A DNA stretch of 64,000 nt from Diphasiastrum complanatum. Lineage: Eukaryota > Streptophyta > Lycopodiopsida > Lycopodiales > Lycopodiaceae. The stretch spans positions 29,839,203 to 29,903,202 of the forward strand of contig CM055112.1 in the NCBI GenBank assembly GCA_029204225.1, in the 5' to 3' direction. Both the position numbers and the translations under genes were made by a program. Shown here piece after piece: positions 22,781 to 33,575 of the stretch. Numbering within the stretch: position 1 is the first letter of the stretch; each line of letters starts with the position of its first letter. The notes under the pieces are model-generated. The model searched no databases. It had not been told where the DNA came from and worked only from the letters and a program-made list of their open reading frames with translations.

Positions 22781-23365
22781 AAGCTACAAGATTAAAAGAA
22801 CATGAGTTTCAAAATTAGTCCTAACAGCGTTTGAATGCCCGTCGTAGTAGTCTATACAATTTGTCATTGTCCATCCATGTGCTGGGACCGTGAAGATGCT
22901 TCGCCTTTGCAGCCATCTAATGACCTCTGCGGTTGTTGTTCGGAGCGTGAGGGCTTGGCAAGCTACTACAAACATACTACAACGACGCTGGTGCAGTGCT
23001 CGGGTAGTTCATCACCTTTGGGAGGAGAGACCGTATGTGAACCGCATTCGTTGACTTTGCAGTGCGGTTCAGTTTTCTGCCCTTCAGAAAAATGCAAAAA
23101 ATGCGAAGGTCAGCAAAAACTTGCTCTAAGTCATTTTTAGACGAAATGTCACATTTTTCAGAATTTGCAAAAAAATTGAAAGTCCTTTGAAATATGTTCC
23201 AAGTCATATTTTGGCCATGTGTTGATTTTTCGGAAATGTAAAAAGTGCAAACTATGCGAAGAACAGTTCAAATATGCAGACCGTGTGAAACTTGGTTCAA
23301 AAATGCAACAGTCCGAAAGTATAGAAAAAAATACAAAAGCTTTGAAGGTTAGAAACTTTAAGTTT
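22781..23365 (-). repeat. Possible LTR of the decayed copia downstream
   Basis: It lies directly 3' (minus strand) of the purine tract (reverse of 23366-23378) that ends the RNase H relic. Its low edge is not defined, and no second copy is in the window. Confidence 0.35.
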
Positions 23366-24480
23366 CTTCAACTCCCTCTCAAAGCGGGTATTTTTCTAAT
23401 TCCCAAGCTCCTTTGCCTTTCAAACATTTTCTTGTCTAAAGGCTTTGTGAAGATATCGGCCACCATCTGCTTTGTTGAAATGAACACGGGCTTCAGCTCA
23501 TTTCTTTCAACTAGATTCCTGGGGTCCTTCATCAAGATGAATAGCAGAGGTGATAACCATGTACATCATCAGTAGCTCGTTGGTGCTCTCTTCTAGTCCT
23601 TCTAGAAACTGTTTGAGCCATATCAGCTCATTAGCCATCTTGGCTGTAGCAACATACTCTGTCTCACAAGAAGATTGGGCAATTATTGTCTATTTCTTGC
23701 TAACCCAAATAACAGCTGCATATGCTGCGATGGTACAACCTCCCGAAATGTTCTTAGAGTTGTCTCTCATAGATGCCTAGCTAGCATCACTGTAGGACTT
23801 CACTAAAAATCTTGCATCACGAGAAAAACAAAGACCATAGTCTCTTGTCTACTACAGGTACTACAAGATCCTCTTGGCAATTTTCTAGTGTGTAGGCCTT
23901 TGGATTAATGTTGAATTGGCTCAATCTGAACACTGCGTAGGCAATGTCTGGCCGCGTATTGTCTTCCAAGTACATCGATGAACCAATAAGTCTTCTGTAA
24001 GGCTTTTGCAGCATTGCTTTCCACTCTACATCGCTCTAGGATAGTCTTCATTCGTCAGTATTGTGCAAGGTACCATTGAATTGTTTACTCCCTTGCAATC
24101 TGTCATCTGAAAATCATCAATAATTTTTAGGACAATCTTCCACCTTCAAGATCTCTGTCAATCTACAAGCCCAGGTAGCATTTTGCTTCATCTAGGTCTA
24201 ATATTTTAAAGTGCCTTGAAATATCTTCTTTTACTTGTGCAATCAGTGTGTCACTCTTTGACAGAATCAGTGTGCTATCAATGTAGACACCAATGATAAT
24301 AATTTCACCATCTATGACTTTTACATAGACATTGTATTCAACCACTAAAGGCTGGAAGCCTAAGGATTTGAGTGCATGATCTTTCTTCTTATACCACTAC
24401 CTAGCAGACTGTTTTAGTCTGTAGATGTTGATCTTGTCATCTTGCAGGCATAGTTAGCAAATGATTTATAGGTAAATCGT
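23366..24480 (-). pseudogene. Decayed copia RT and RNase H (C-like family)
   Basis: Minus-strand translation in several frames. Near 24163-24345 is VYIDSTLILSKS, a decayed form of the YVDD active site, then DLDEAKCYLGL. Near 23817-24014 is YRRLIGSSMYLEDNTRPDIAYAVF. RNase H follows down to a purine tract at 23366. The closest relative in the window is element C (34960-36541). Stops and frameshifts are frequent, so it is old. It once copied element RNA into DNA. Confidence 0.8.
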
Positions 24481-25158
24481 ATGGATGAAGGTTGAGACAA
24501 AAAATCAAATGGAGATATAGAATACATAATCAAAATGTCTTCCATGTGCATTCGTTATCAAATAGAAAAACAAATGCTAAGTCTATGCTTCCATTACCAA
24601 AGATGGAAAAGGATTAAAAGTCAATGGGTGCCACTCGATCAAGACTTTGAAGACAGTGGACACTCTGAATGAAAGAATATTGACATAATATGAGATGATG
24701 CACTTTTGACTTGTATTGAAGTCGAGAAAAATTGGAGTCTGAATTATAAGTCTTGTCGGTTGAATTGAAAAATCAGCATGAACAGAATTCTGAAATTTTG
24801 TAAAGAGGCTGCTTGGAGTTTACAACTAGTGCGCAATCAATTCATCACTGTTTTGAGAATAGTTTGAAGCTGTGGACAACTTATAATTGGGCGACCTCAA
24901 GGAGGTGTGCAACTACAAGTAGAAGCCATCAGAGAGTGGAAAGAATGCTTCAAATAACTAGCTGTTTTTTCTAACAAGGGTGTTAGAGCACAAAAGCATG
25001 AATATCTTTCATTTCCCTCTTTCACAACTGTAAAAGCTGGAAGTTGGGCGCAATAGCCTATAACTGGCCGTGGGCGGCCATGGATCAGATAGCCTATAAG
25101 AGAGAGTGGATTAAGTCCTCTATCCGTTTTGACCCAAATGAAGGGTTACAGACTCCGA
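24481..25158. other. Unassigned spacer
   Basis: No coding motif seen. The sequence joins a decayed RT relic to the truncated start of A3; the A3 LTR and gag N-terminus are not visible here. Confidence 0.4.
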
Positions 25159-27391
25159 CATGAGAGCCTTTGTCAATAACGCACAAAGAGCTTTGTCCTC
25201 GATCTATCTTTTAGTGAAAGACCATGGAGCACCCACATTAGTAATGCCACAACAACTAGGGGAGCTTGGGAAGCTCTTAAAATGCAATTTCAAACTTGCA
25301 ATCCATCTCAAGCCATGTTCTTGAAGTCAAGATTGAACACAATCAGGATGGAAGAAGACGAATCGGTGGGATCTTTCTTCACCATGATTAAGGAGCTGAA
25401 GGACCAACTTGTGGCAATTGGAGAACCAATTAGAGATGTTGAATTGGTACATCCCACTATGAGCTATGTTTCCGAAGGTCTACAGATGTTTGTGAGTGGC
25501 ATTGCTTCGAGGGAGAGATTGCCTACCTTTGAAGACTTGCACAAGATCATGTTACAGGAGGAGCAACGTCCAGAGGAGGTGAAGTCAAGGCAAACCCCAC
25601 AGGATGATCAAGCATTGCTAGTAAAAAACAAGCAAAAAGGTGAAAAAGAATTCCAAAGAAGGCCAAGGATGACGAGGATGAGGGAGAGGCGTCATCGAAG
25701 GCGAAAAGGAAGAAGAAATACAAATGTTACTATTGCCATAAACCAGGTCATTGGGCACGTGAATGTTACAAGAAGAAAGCGGAGATAAAGGTGGAAAAAG
25801 TAAAGCAAGAGGGCGACATCACCAAAGATGATGGGGAAGATGATGAGACAAGTGTCTTCTCATCGGCATTGGCATCCCAGATTGATGATGGTGCCAGGTG
25901 GTTCATATATTCAAGCGCCACGAGGCATATGACCTGGAAACATGATTGGTTTGAGAACTTCTCACCAATCCATGATGGAGACAAGGTCACACAGGCCAAT
26001 GGGGAGGAATGCCAAATTCAAGGCATCGTCAATGTACCTATGCAGTTTTCTGATGGTAATATCAAGAACATATCTAATGTGCTTTATGTTCTTGGACTCA
26101 AAAAGAGTTTGCTTTCTATTGGTGTGATGGCAACTCAAAATCTTAAGGTTGAGTTTGTCAAAGATGGATGCCTAATGAAGGATATGGACCACAACTACAA
26201 AGGTTATCGGGATAGTAGTTGTGGCCTCTACAAATTGGATGCTAAAAAACCCAAGTGAATATGACTTGGCTACTTCAACAACATCACAATCTGAATTGTG
26301 GCATAGAAGATTAGGCCACTTGAACTATGGGAGCTTAAGATTGATGACGAAACTGACGATGGTTAAAGCTTTACCACCATTGTAGGATGATCATCATTCC
26401 ATATGTGAAGGATGCATTATGGGAAAGCATCATAGGGAGACTTTCAAGAAAGGTGGAGTTGCAAGAGCCAAGAAACCTTTTGAACTCATTCATAGTGACT
26501 TGTGCGACCCAATGAAGGCCATGTCAACGGGGAGAGCCTATTATTTTATGACTTTCATAGATGATTACTCCAAGAGGACATGGATTTATTTCCTGAAGAA
26601 GAAATATGACGCTTTTGCTCACTTCAAGGAGTTTACGGCTTTACTAGAGAACCAACTGGATGCACATATCAAGGTGCTAAGATTAGATAGAGGGGGCGAA
26701 TACAAATTTGATGATTTTGAGGACTTTTGCAAGAAACACGACATCAAAAGACAATTCACACAAACACACATGCCGCATAGTAATGGTGTAGCAGAAAGGA
26801 AGAATAGAACCATTATGGAGAGTGCATGCTCCATGATGAAGCAAATGGGCTTAACCAATTCTCTTTGGTCGGAAGCGTGCAATGTGGCAAGGTTCTTGTA
26901 GAACAGGAGTCCCACAGTTGCGGTTCAAATGTGACTCTTGTAGAGGCATTTATAGGAAGGAAGCCAAATCGACAAGTTTTGAATCTTTGGGTGTAGGACT
27001 TATGTACACATGCCAAAGGAGGAGCAAAACGAGCTTGATGCCAAAGTGATCAAGTGTATCTTTGTTGGTTATGATGAGAGGACAAAGGTGTACATGTGTC
27101 TCAATCCTATAATGAACAAGATTCACATTAGAAAAGATGTTATCTTTGATGAGTTGCATAGGTTTGAGGATCAAGATCATGCAGGAAGCATCAAGAGACT
27201 TCTCACAATCTTGGAAGAAGACGAAGAAGACGCTCCACAAGATGGTGCACACAAAGACGAAGTTCGATAGGGTGCGTATGAGAGGACACCACCTATCCAA
27301 GAGCCTAAGGGAAGGTACTTGTCGATAGAAGCAATGAGGGAGAAACCTGTTGGAAGTAAGAGACATTACTAGGAAACTCCTTGGGACACAT
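25159..27391 (+). pseudogene. Family A copy A3: gag, protease and integrase (broken)
   Basis: Plus strand, entering at MRAFVNNAQRA inside gag. The gag ORF runs 25282-25788 (MQFQTCNPSQAMFLKSRLN). The zinc knuckle CYYCHKPGHWAREC is at about 25730-25772. The protease (25791-26258) has WFIYSSATRHMT, where the catalytic Asp of DSGAT is lost. Pre-integrase and integrase follow (26280-26900): HSDLC, LDRGGEY and NGVAERKNR give an intact D, D, E set, unlike A1 and A2. The linker (27010-27270) leads to a stop at ETPWDT, then the sequence is cut by the LTR at 27392. It mirrors about 29440-31820 on the other strand. Confidence 0.9.
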
Positions 27392-27646
27392 AGTTAAGAA
27401 AACACAATTTAAACACCCGACCGGATCAATCACCACAGCACAACGTCAAGCGCAACAAGACAAGACAACATAATTTTACTCACCTCAAACTGTATATTCA
27501 ACTAATAAGTAAGTACAAAGATAAGTTGCTTAAAAGCACTCAAAGGGCTCGTAAAAGAAAGATGGCTCGATAACTCTAGAACTAAGCACACGTGGTGCTG
27601 TCGAAATAAGAAAGCACTGCATAAGTCGATCATTGCTATTTTAACT
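27392..27646 (-). repeat. 3' LTR of A2 (255 bp)
   Basis: Copy of 2944-3196. Termini AGTTAA and TTAACT. The reverse of 27647-27657 is the polypurine tract (TTGAGGGAGAG). Confidence 0.88.
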
Positions 27647-27737
27647 CTCTCCCTCAATGATTAACATCTTTTTTTGTTTTAGAGTTTACTCTATTCATGG
27701 AACATACCTCCATGATAGTGTTACAAGTAAAGGCTTT

Positions 27738-29282
27738 TTACATAACCAGATCTAAGCCAAGTTTGGCTCTAAAAGTTTGAAACTTTTCTTTACTTAAAGC
27801 TTTTGTAAATATATCAGCAACTTGTAATAACGTAGAACAATGTACAATACTTATATCTTCAGATTGTAACTTCTCACGCATATGTTTTGTCCTTGCGTGA
27901 AAGATGGGACTCTTAGCCCATTGTACTCCACTTTGACTGTCACAGAAAATAACAGTAGGATTTACCTGCTTCATGCCAATCTCACATAACAACTTACGTA
28001 GCCAAACAGCTTCCTGGGTAGCAGAACTCAACGCTTTATATTCGGCTTCTGTAGAAGAAAGAGAAATAGTATCTTGCTTCTTGCTAGACCATGAAAAACA
28101 ACCGCTACCAAAATTGAAGGCATAACCTGTTGTTGACTTTCTATCATCTATACTTCCTGCCCAATCAGCGTCAACATAACCCTGCAACCTAGGTAAAACA
28201 CTTTGTCTTTTGTAGATTAGGCCAAGGTTAAGTGTACTTTCACATATCTCAAAATCCTTTTTGCAGCTTTCCAATGGTCCATAGTGGGTGATGACATGAA
28301 TTGGCTAATCAAACTTACAGCATAGCAGATATCAGGACGTGTAGTCGTAAGATATATCAAACTCCCAACTAGCTGACAAAATAGAGTAGCGTCAACATGT
28401 GCACTATCATCAATACGAGATAATTTCTTACCAACTTCGCAAGGGGTGATGGAAGGTTTGCATTCTGTCATGTGAAATCTCTCGAATATCTCGCCCACAT
28501 ACTTGTTTTGACATAACCTGATATCACTGCCAGTTTGCCATACTTCGACACCCAAGCAATAGTGCATAAGGTCTAAATCTGTCATCTCAAACTGCTTGCA
28601 TAAGTTGGCTTTAATAGAATGAGTGAGGTTCTCATCATTGCCTGTGATGATATCATCAACGTAAAGTACAATCAAGGCAATGTTGTCATCATTTATAAGA
28701 ACATAAAGATTTGGATCTGAATTTGTTCTTACAAATCCATGAGAAAGAAAGTAATTGTCAATGCGTCCATACCATGCGCGTGGCGCTTGCTTAAGGCCAT
28801 AAAGTGCTTTGTGTAGTTTACATACCTTCTGTTCTTGCCCTTTTGCCATGAAGCCCTATGGTTGGACCATGAAACTTCTTCCTGTAAGTCACCATTCAAA
28901 AATGCGGACTTCACATCCATTTGATGGATCTTCCACCCAAAATGAGATGCTAAGGCAATGATAAGACGTAGCGTAGTCCACTTAGCCACTCGAGCAAATG
29001 TCTCTTCATAGTCAATTCCTTTGCTTTGCTCATAACCCTTCACTACTAGGCGTGCCTTATACTTCGCTATCGTGCCATCCACACGAAACTTTGTTCTAAA
29101 CACCCATTTTTGTCAATGGGTTTCTTTCCAAGTGGTAGATCAACCAATTCCCATGTATCATGCCTGTGGATAGATTCTATTTCCTCTTCCATTGCCCTTT
29201 GCCATTCTTTGTGATCTTTTGCCTCATCAAAGGTTGATGGCTCTTGACACTTCAAAATGTCACTCATTAGGGCATAGTTCAC
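27738..29282 (-). pseudogene. A2 reverse transcriptase and RNase H
   Basis: Minus strand in four overlapping frame segments. RT opens with WQRAMEEEIESIHRHDTWELVDLP (29067-29282) and continues KYKARLVVKGYEQSKGIDYEETF and QMDVKSAFLNGD (28729-29103). KALYGLKQAPRAWY and the active site LYVDDII are in 28217-28849. RNase H (27738-28274) keeps YVDADWAG, SSTEAEYKAL and CDSQSG, so its acidic residues are intact, and ends VADIFTKALS and GLDLVM. Frameshifts lie near 29090, 28830 and 28240. The enzymes would copy RNA to DNA in the particle. Confidence 0.9.
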
Positions 29283-29306
29283 ATGATAACGATCGAGAGA
29301 CTTCCT

Positions 29307-29822
29307 TTACCGTGTTGATCTTCTCACTTCTCCTTGTGTACTAGATTCTGGTTGATTTAGCTTTGCATCCTTCATGATCTTTTCATACCATTTTGGTATC
29401 TTAGATTCAGGTGATACACTACGTGGAGAGTATGTATCCCAAGGAGTGTCTAAGTAATGTCTCTTACTTCCAACTGGTTTCTCCTTTATTGCTCCTATTG
29501 GCAAGTACCTCCCCCTAGGCTCTTGAATAGGTGATGTCCTTTCGTACTCACCCTCTTGATTCTCATCTTCACATGCATCATTTTGTGGAGCATCTTCTTC
29601 ATTTTCTTCCTCCAAAATTGTGGGAAGTCTTTTGATGCTTTCACCACTTGCATGGTCTTCATCTTCATACCTATGCGTTTCATCAAAGATTACATCTTTG
29701 CTAATGTGAATCTTGTTCATTACAGGATCAAAACACCTATATGCCTTCGTCCTCTCATCATAATCGACGAAGATACATTTGATTGCTTTGGCATCAAGTT
29801 TCTTGCAGTCGTCCTTTGGCAC
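29307..29822 (-). pseudogene. A2 integrase C-terminal and linker region
   Basis: A 171-codon minus frame. It opens KKLDAKAIKCIFVDYDERTKAYR, the copia integrase C-terminal GKGY-like region, then an acidic linker (EEENEEDAPQND) and VGSKRHYLDTPWDTYSPRS. The A3 counterpart is at 27010-27391. A short gap and frameshift separate it from the integrase core. Confidence 0.85.
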
Positions 29823-29901
29823 ATGTACATAGGCTTTACATCCAATGACACGAAACTTGTCAATTTTTGGCTTTATTCCTGTGTAAATGCTTCTTTGGGA
29901 G

Positions 29902-30978
29902 TCACATTTGGAACCGTAACTGTAGGGCTCCTATTTTGCAAGAAGTTGTCGCACTGCACCCTTCCGACCAAAGTGAATTGGTCAAGCCCATTTGCTTCAT
30001 CATGGAGCATGCACTCTCCATAATAGTCCTGTTTTTCCTTTTAGCTACACCATTACTATGCGGCGTGTGTGATTGTGTGAATTGTCTTTTGATGCCGTGT
30101 TCTTTGCAAAAGTTCTCAAAATCATCAAATTGGTATTCGCCCCCTCTATTTGATCTTAGTACTTTGATGCGTGCATCCAGTTGGTTCTCTACCAAAGTCT
30201 TGAACTCCTTGAAGCGAGCAAAAGCGTCGGATTTCTTCTTTAAGAAATAAATCCATGTCCTCCTAGAGTAATAATCTATGAAAGTCATAAAATAATATGC
30301 TTTCCCCAACGACATGGTCTTTATTGGGCTGCACAGGTCGCTGTGAATAAGTTCCAATGGTTTCTTAGCTCTTGTAGCTCCACCTTTCTTGAATGTCTCC
30401 CAGTGATGCTTTTCCATGATGCATCTTTCACATATTGCATGATGATCATCCTGCAATGCCGGTAACCCTATTACCATCTTTAGCTTCGCCATCAATCTCA
30501 AGCTCCCATAGTTCAAATGACCAAATCTTCTGTGCCACAACTTAGATTGAGATGCTGTTGAGATAGCCAAACCATATTCTCCTGGTTTTGCAGCATCCAA
30601 TTTATAAAGGCCACAGTTACTATCTCTATAACCCTTCGCCACCACTTTATGGTTGTGGTTCATATCCCTCATAAGGCATCCATCCTTGACAAATTCAACC
30701 TTAAGATGTTGATTTGCCATTACACCAATAGAAAGCAAACTCTTTTTGAGTCTAGGAACATAAAGCACATTAGGGATGTTCTTAATTTTACCATCAGAAA
30801 ATTGTACAGGTACATTGCCCACACCCTGTATTTGGCATTCCTCCCCATTGGCTTGAGTGACCTTATCCCCATCATGGATTGGTGAGAATTTCTCAAACCA
30901 ATCACGTTCCCTGGTCATATGCCTTGTGGCACCTAAATCTATGAACCATCTGGCACCATCATCAACTTGGGATGCCAA
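29902..30978 (-). pseudogene. A2 protease and integrase core (358 codons)
   Basis: Longest frame in A2. The protease has WFIDLGATRHM (DLGAT in place of DSGAT, a TCA-to-TTA type change). The HHCC region reads LWHRRFGHLNYG and CERCIMEKHH. The integrase core has HSDLC as the first Asp, but RSNRGGEY in place of the DNGGEY-type second Asp, and NGVAKRKNR where the third catalytic residue Glu is Lys. A3 keeps both. The A2 integrase is therefore predicted inactive even though this frame is open. Confidence 0.9.
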
Positions 30979-31038
30979 TGCCGATGAGAAGACACTTGTC
31001 TCGTCATCTTCTTTATCATCTTCAGCAATGTTGCCTTG

Positions 31039-31252
31039 TTAAGTTACCTTTCCCGCCTTTATGTCTGCTTTCTTCTTGTAACACTCGTGTGCCCAATGAC
31101 CTGGTTTGTGGCAATAGTAACATTTGCCTTTCTTCTTCTTTTTTCCTTTTGATGATGACTCTCCCTTGTCATCATCATCTTTGGATTTCTTAGGAATCCT
31201 TTTCCATCCTTTCTGCTTGCCTTTAGCAAGCAAGGCTTGATCCTCCTGTGGG
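31039..31252 (-). pseudogene. A2 gag C-terminus with zinc knuckle
   Basis: Minus frame with the basic stretch SSKGKKKKKGK, one CCHC knuckle CYYCHKPGHWAHEC and a stop at KAGKVT. It is separated from the rest of gag by the foreign insert at 31253-31391. Confidence 0.85.
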
Positions 31253-31391
31253 GTTAAAGGTTATGAAATAGAAGGGTTTTCCTAAGGACATGGTCCTCAT
31301 GGGCCCGGATAAATCTATGTGGATTAAATCCAGGATGTTCTTTGCTCTTGCAACACCCCCTTTATTGAACTTCTCTCGATGCTGCCTCCCA
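31253..31391 (-). pseudogene. Captured copia integrase fragment inside A2 gag
   Basis: About 139 bases absent from A1 and A3 at this spot. The minus-strand translation gives REKFNKGGVARAKN, then LIHIDLSGPMRTMS and GKPFYFITF, which is the start of a copia integrase core (compare HSDLC...MSLGKAYYFMTF in A2 itself) from a different family. It fuses in frame to gag for nine codons and then stops. Confidence 0.85.
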
Positions 31392-31985
31392 TGACTTCAC
31401 CACTTCGAGATGCTGCTCTTGCAACATGATTCCGTGGAAGTCTTCAAAAGTAGGTAACCTCTTCCTTGAAGCAATGTCGCTCACAAACATCTGTAGCCCT
31501 TCCGAGACACCACTCATTGTGGTATGTACCAATTCAATGTCCCTAATTGGTTCTCCAATTGCCATAAATTGATCTCTTAGTTCCTTTATCCTTGTGAAGA
31601 AATATCCCACTGATTCACTTTCTTCCATCCTTACTGTGTTCAATCTCAACTTCAAGAACATGGCCCGAGCTAGATTGCAAGTTTGAAATTGCATTCTAAG
31701 AGCTTCCCAAGCTCTCCTAGCCATCATGGCATCACTTATATGAGTGATTACATGGTCTTTCACTGAAATATTGATTAAGGACAATGCTCTTTGTGCCTTT
31801 TTATCAAAGGCCCTCATATCACCTGGAGTGGTGTTTGGTCGGATTTCAATACCTACCACAATCTTCGATAACTCTTTCTCCATCAAAATGCTCTTCATTT
31901 TGAATTTCCAGATGTTGTAGTTAGAAGCCCCATCAAGTTTGCTTGCATCGCCCAAAATTGCCTCATTGATGTTTGCCATCTCCAA
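31392..31985 (-). pseudogene. A2 copia gag
   Basis: The minus-strand start at 31985 opens MEMANINEAILGDASKLDG. It holds YNIWKFKMKSILMEKEL, MQFQTCNLARAMFLKLRLN and FTRIKELRDQFMAIGEPI, the copia gag core. The frame stays open to the insert at 31391, which ends it. The leader at 31986-32490 matches A1 (1700-2215). Confidence 0.88.
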
Positions 31986-32490
31986 ACTGCTTGAAACTCC
32001 ATACTAATGTATGCCAAAGCCGATCGTGATGTCAAAAATCACAAATAATGATCTACAATTTTTGGCTTACCAGGCCACCCGCCGCCAAATTGAAAGCCAA
32101 ACTGGTGTCGCTTTCCGAAATGCTTCTCGTCACCTACTACCAACTTTCTGCCCAGTGGAATGGTGAAATCACTTCTGGCGCATTCTGAACACTTTCTCCA
32201 TGGCAGTCACTCTGTTTTGGTGTACTGTACTTGCAGGTACAGTCAGGGTGCCCTTCCTTTGGAGGCTATAGCCTTTCGTTTGGCCAAAATAGGCTAAAGG
32301 AGGTAAAAATAAGGACAATTTGGGTTTTTGAACTGTTTCTTCAGTGTGAAGAAACTTCATTTTTCACAAAACTTGGGACCCGACAATTTTTTCAGTTTGA
32401 AAATTTTTAATGAAAAGAAGGCCTATTTTGTCTTTCAATTCTTCAAGGCCCTTTCAAAACCCATCTAAGGGTGATCCTCAATCCTGCGGC
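31986..32490 (-). other. A2 leader remnant
   Basis: Shared with A1 at about 1700-2215, including TTTGGCCAAAATAGG and the CTGTTTCTTCAGTGTGAAG phrase. Non-coding. Confidence 0.8.
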
Positions 32491-33416
32491 TCCCGTGAGT
32501 CATATGTTGTGTTGCTCCGGAGTCTAGATACCAGGAATTGATATCATGTTGTTCTCCAACTTTGGTCATGAAAGCTGCTTCATCTTCTTCTTGTTGTTGT
32601 TGCTGATTTGAGTGACTGGCTGTAGCACTATGTGGTTGTTGTTGGAACTGCTTCTTCTTTTCGTTGTTGTACTTCAAAGTTCGATAGTCCTTGACTTCGT
32701 AACCTGTCCTCTTATAGTATTTGCAGAATAGTTTCTACACAAGTTGGAATGATGAAGAGCTTGAATTCGATCCTGAATCAAAATTTGGTCCAAACTGCAT
32801 GTTGCTCTTCTTATCAGTATAGCCTGACTTTGTAGATATCTTGGATCTAAACTTCTGATTTTTTGAATATAGAGCTTGAGAATCCGATTTTGAGGATCCG
32901 ATCTTGAGCCTGAGGAGAATGCTGATCTTCTGATCTCCTCTTGTAAGAGCAGCGAGATTACTTTTGATAGAGTGAGGTGCTCCTGGGTAAAAATTGCCAT
33001 TACCCAATTTTTGTAGGCTTCAGGTAGACTCAATAATAGAGTCATGAGTGTATCGGAATTTTCTATGACTAAGCTAGTTGCAGTCATCTGCTCTATAAGA
33101 TTTTTGAAAGTGTTGAGGTGACTCGAAATACTATCTGTTGCTTCAGACATTCTGAGGTTAAAAAATTTCTTCCTCAGATGGAGCTTGGATTTAACGTCTC
33201 TAATTCATAGAGAGTTACTAAGATGTCCCATGCATCCTTAGTTGTCTGAGCAGCACGTATGTGGCTGGTCTGAGTGTCCTTGATGTTGAGGGTGATCATG
33301 GCAAATGCTTTGCCATCTCTCAGTCTCCACTTGGTGATGATGGCTGCATCACCTTCTAATTTGAGTTCTATGCCATCAACGATGTCAATGAGAGATGAAC
33401 TGGATAATGGATCCAT
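32491..33416 (-). pseudogene. Copia B gag and protease start
   Basis: The minus-strand start at 33416 opens MDPLSSSSLIDIVDG. The gag core has ITKWRLRDGKAFAMITLN and, in a second frame, SSHLNTFKNLIEQM and LLLSLPEAYKNW. The zinc-knuckle region has decayed (its Cys codons are only partly present near 32700). The protease start has NSWYLDSGATQHMT with the catalytic Asp intact, then joins the A2 leader at 32490. A deletion appears near the N-terminus, where the usual copia start would have a longer gag domain. Confidence 0.85.
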
Positions 33417-33561
33417 TCAAGTTGAATGAGTTCGTTGGTAGAAACAATGACTGTTGGAATACTGTTGGCTGCACGTTTGCTAGAAAGACGTCTTGCTAGA
33501 AAGACGTCTTGATAGAAATAAGATTGATAATCCACAGTAAATATACAGATGACTGAAATGT

Positions 33562-33575
33562 TTGCTTTGATACCA
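33562..33575 (-). other. Primer binding site of copia B
   Basis: The minus strand reads TGGTATCAAAGCAA, immediately next to an LTR edge opening TGTCGT on the plus strand (33576). Confidence 0.88.

Larger units (their letters stand above)
27392..32490 (-). mobile_element. Ty1/copia family A copy A2
   Basis: The minus-strand order is leader (to 31986), gag, zinc knuckle, protease, integrase, RT, RNase H, polypurine tract and 3' LTR (27392-27646). The 5' LTR, primer site and part of the leader are missing; at 32490 the sequence changes to a different copia protease. The element lies against A3 in opposite orientation. Frameshifts and stops make it non-functional, though most domains remain. Confidence 0.9.
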
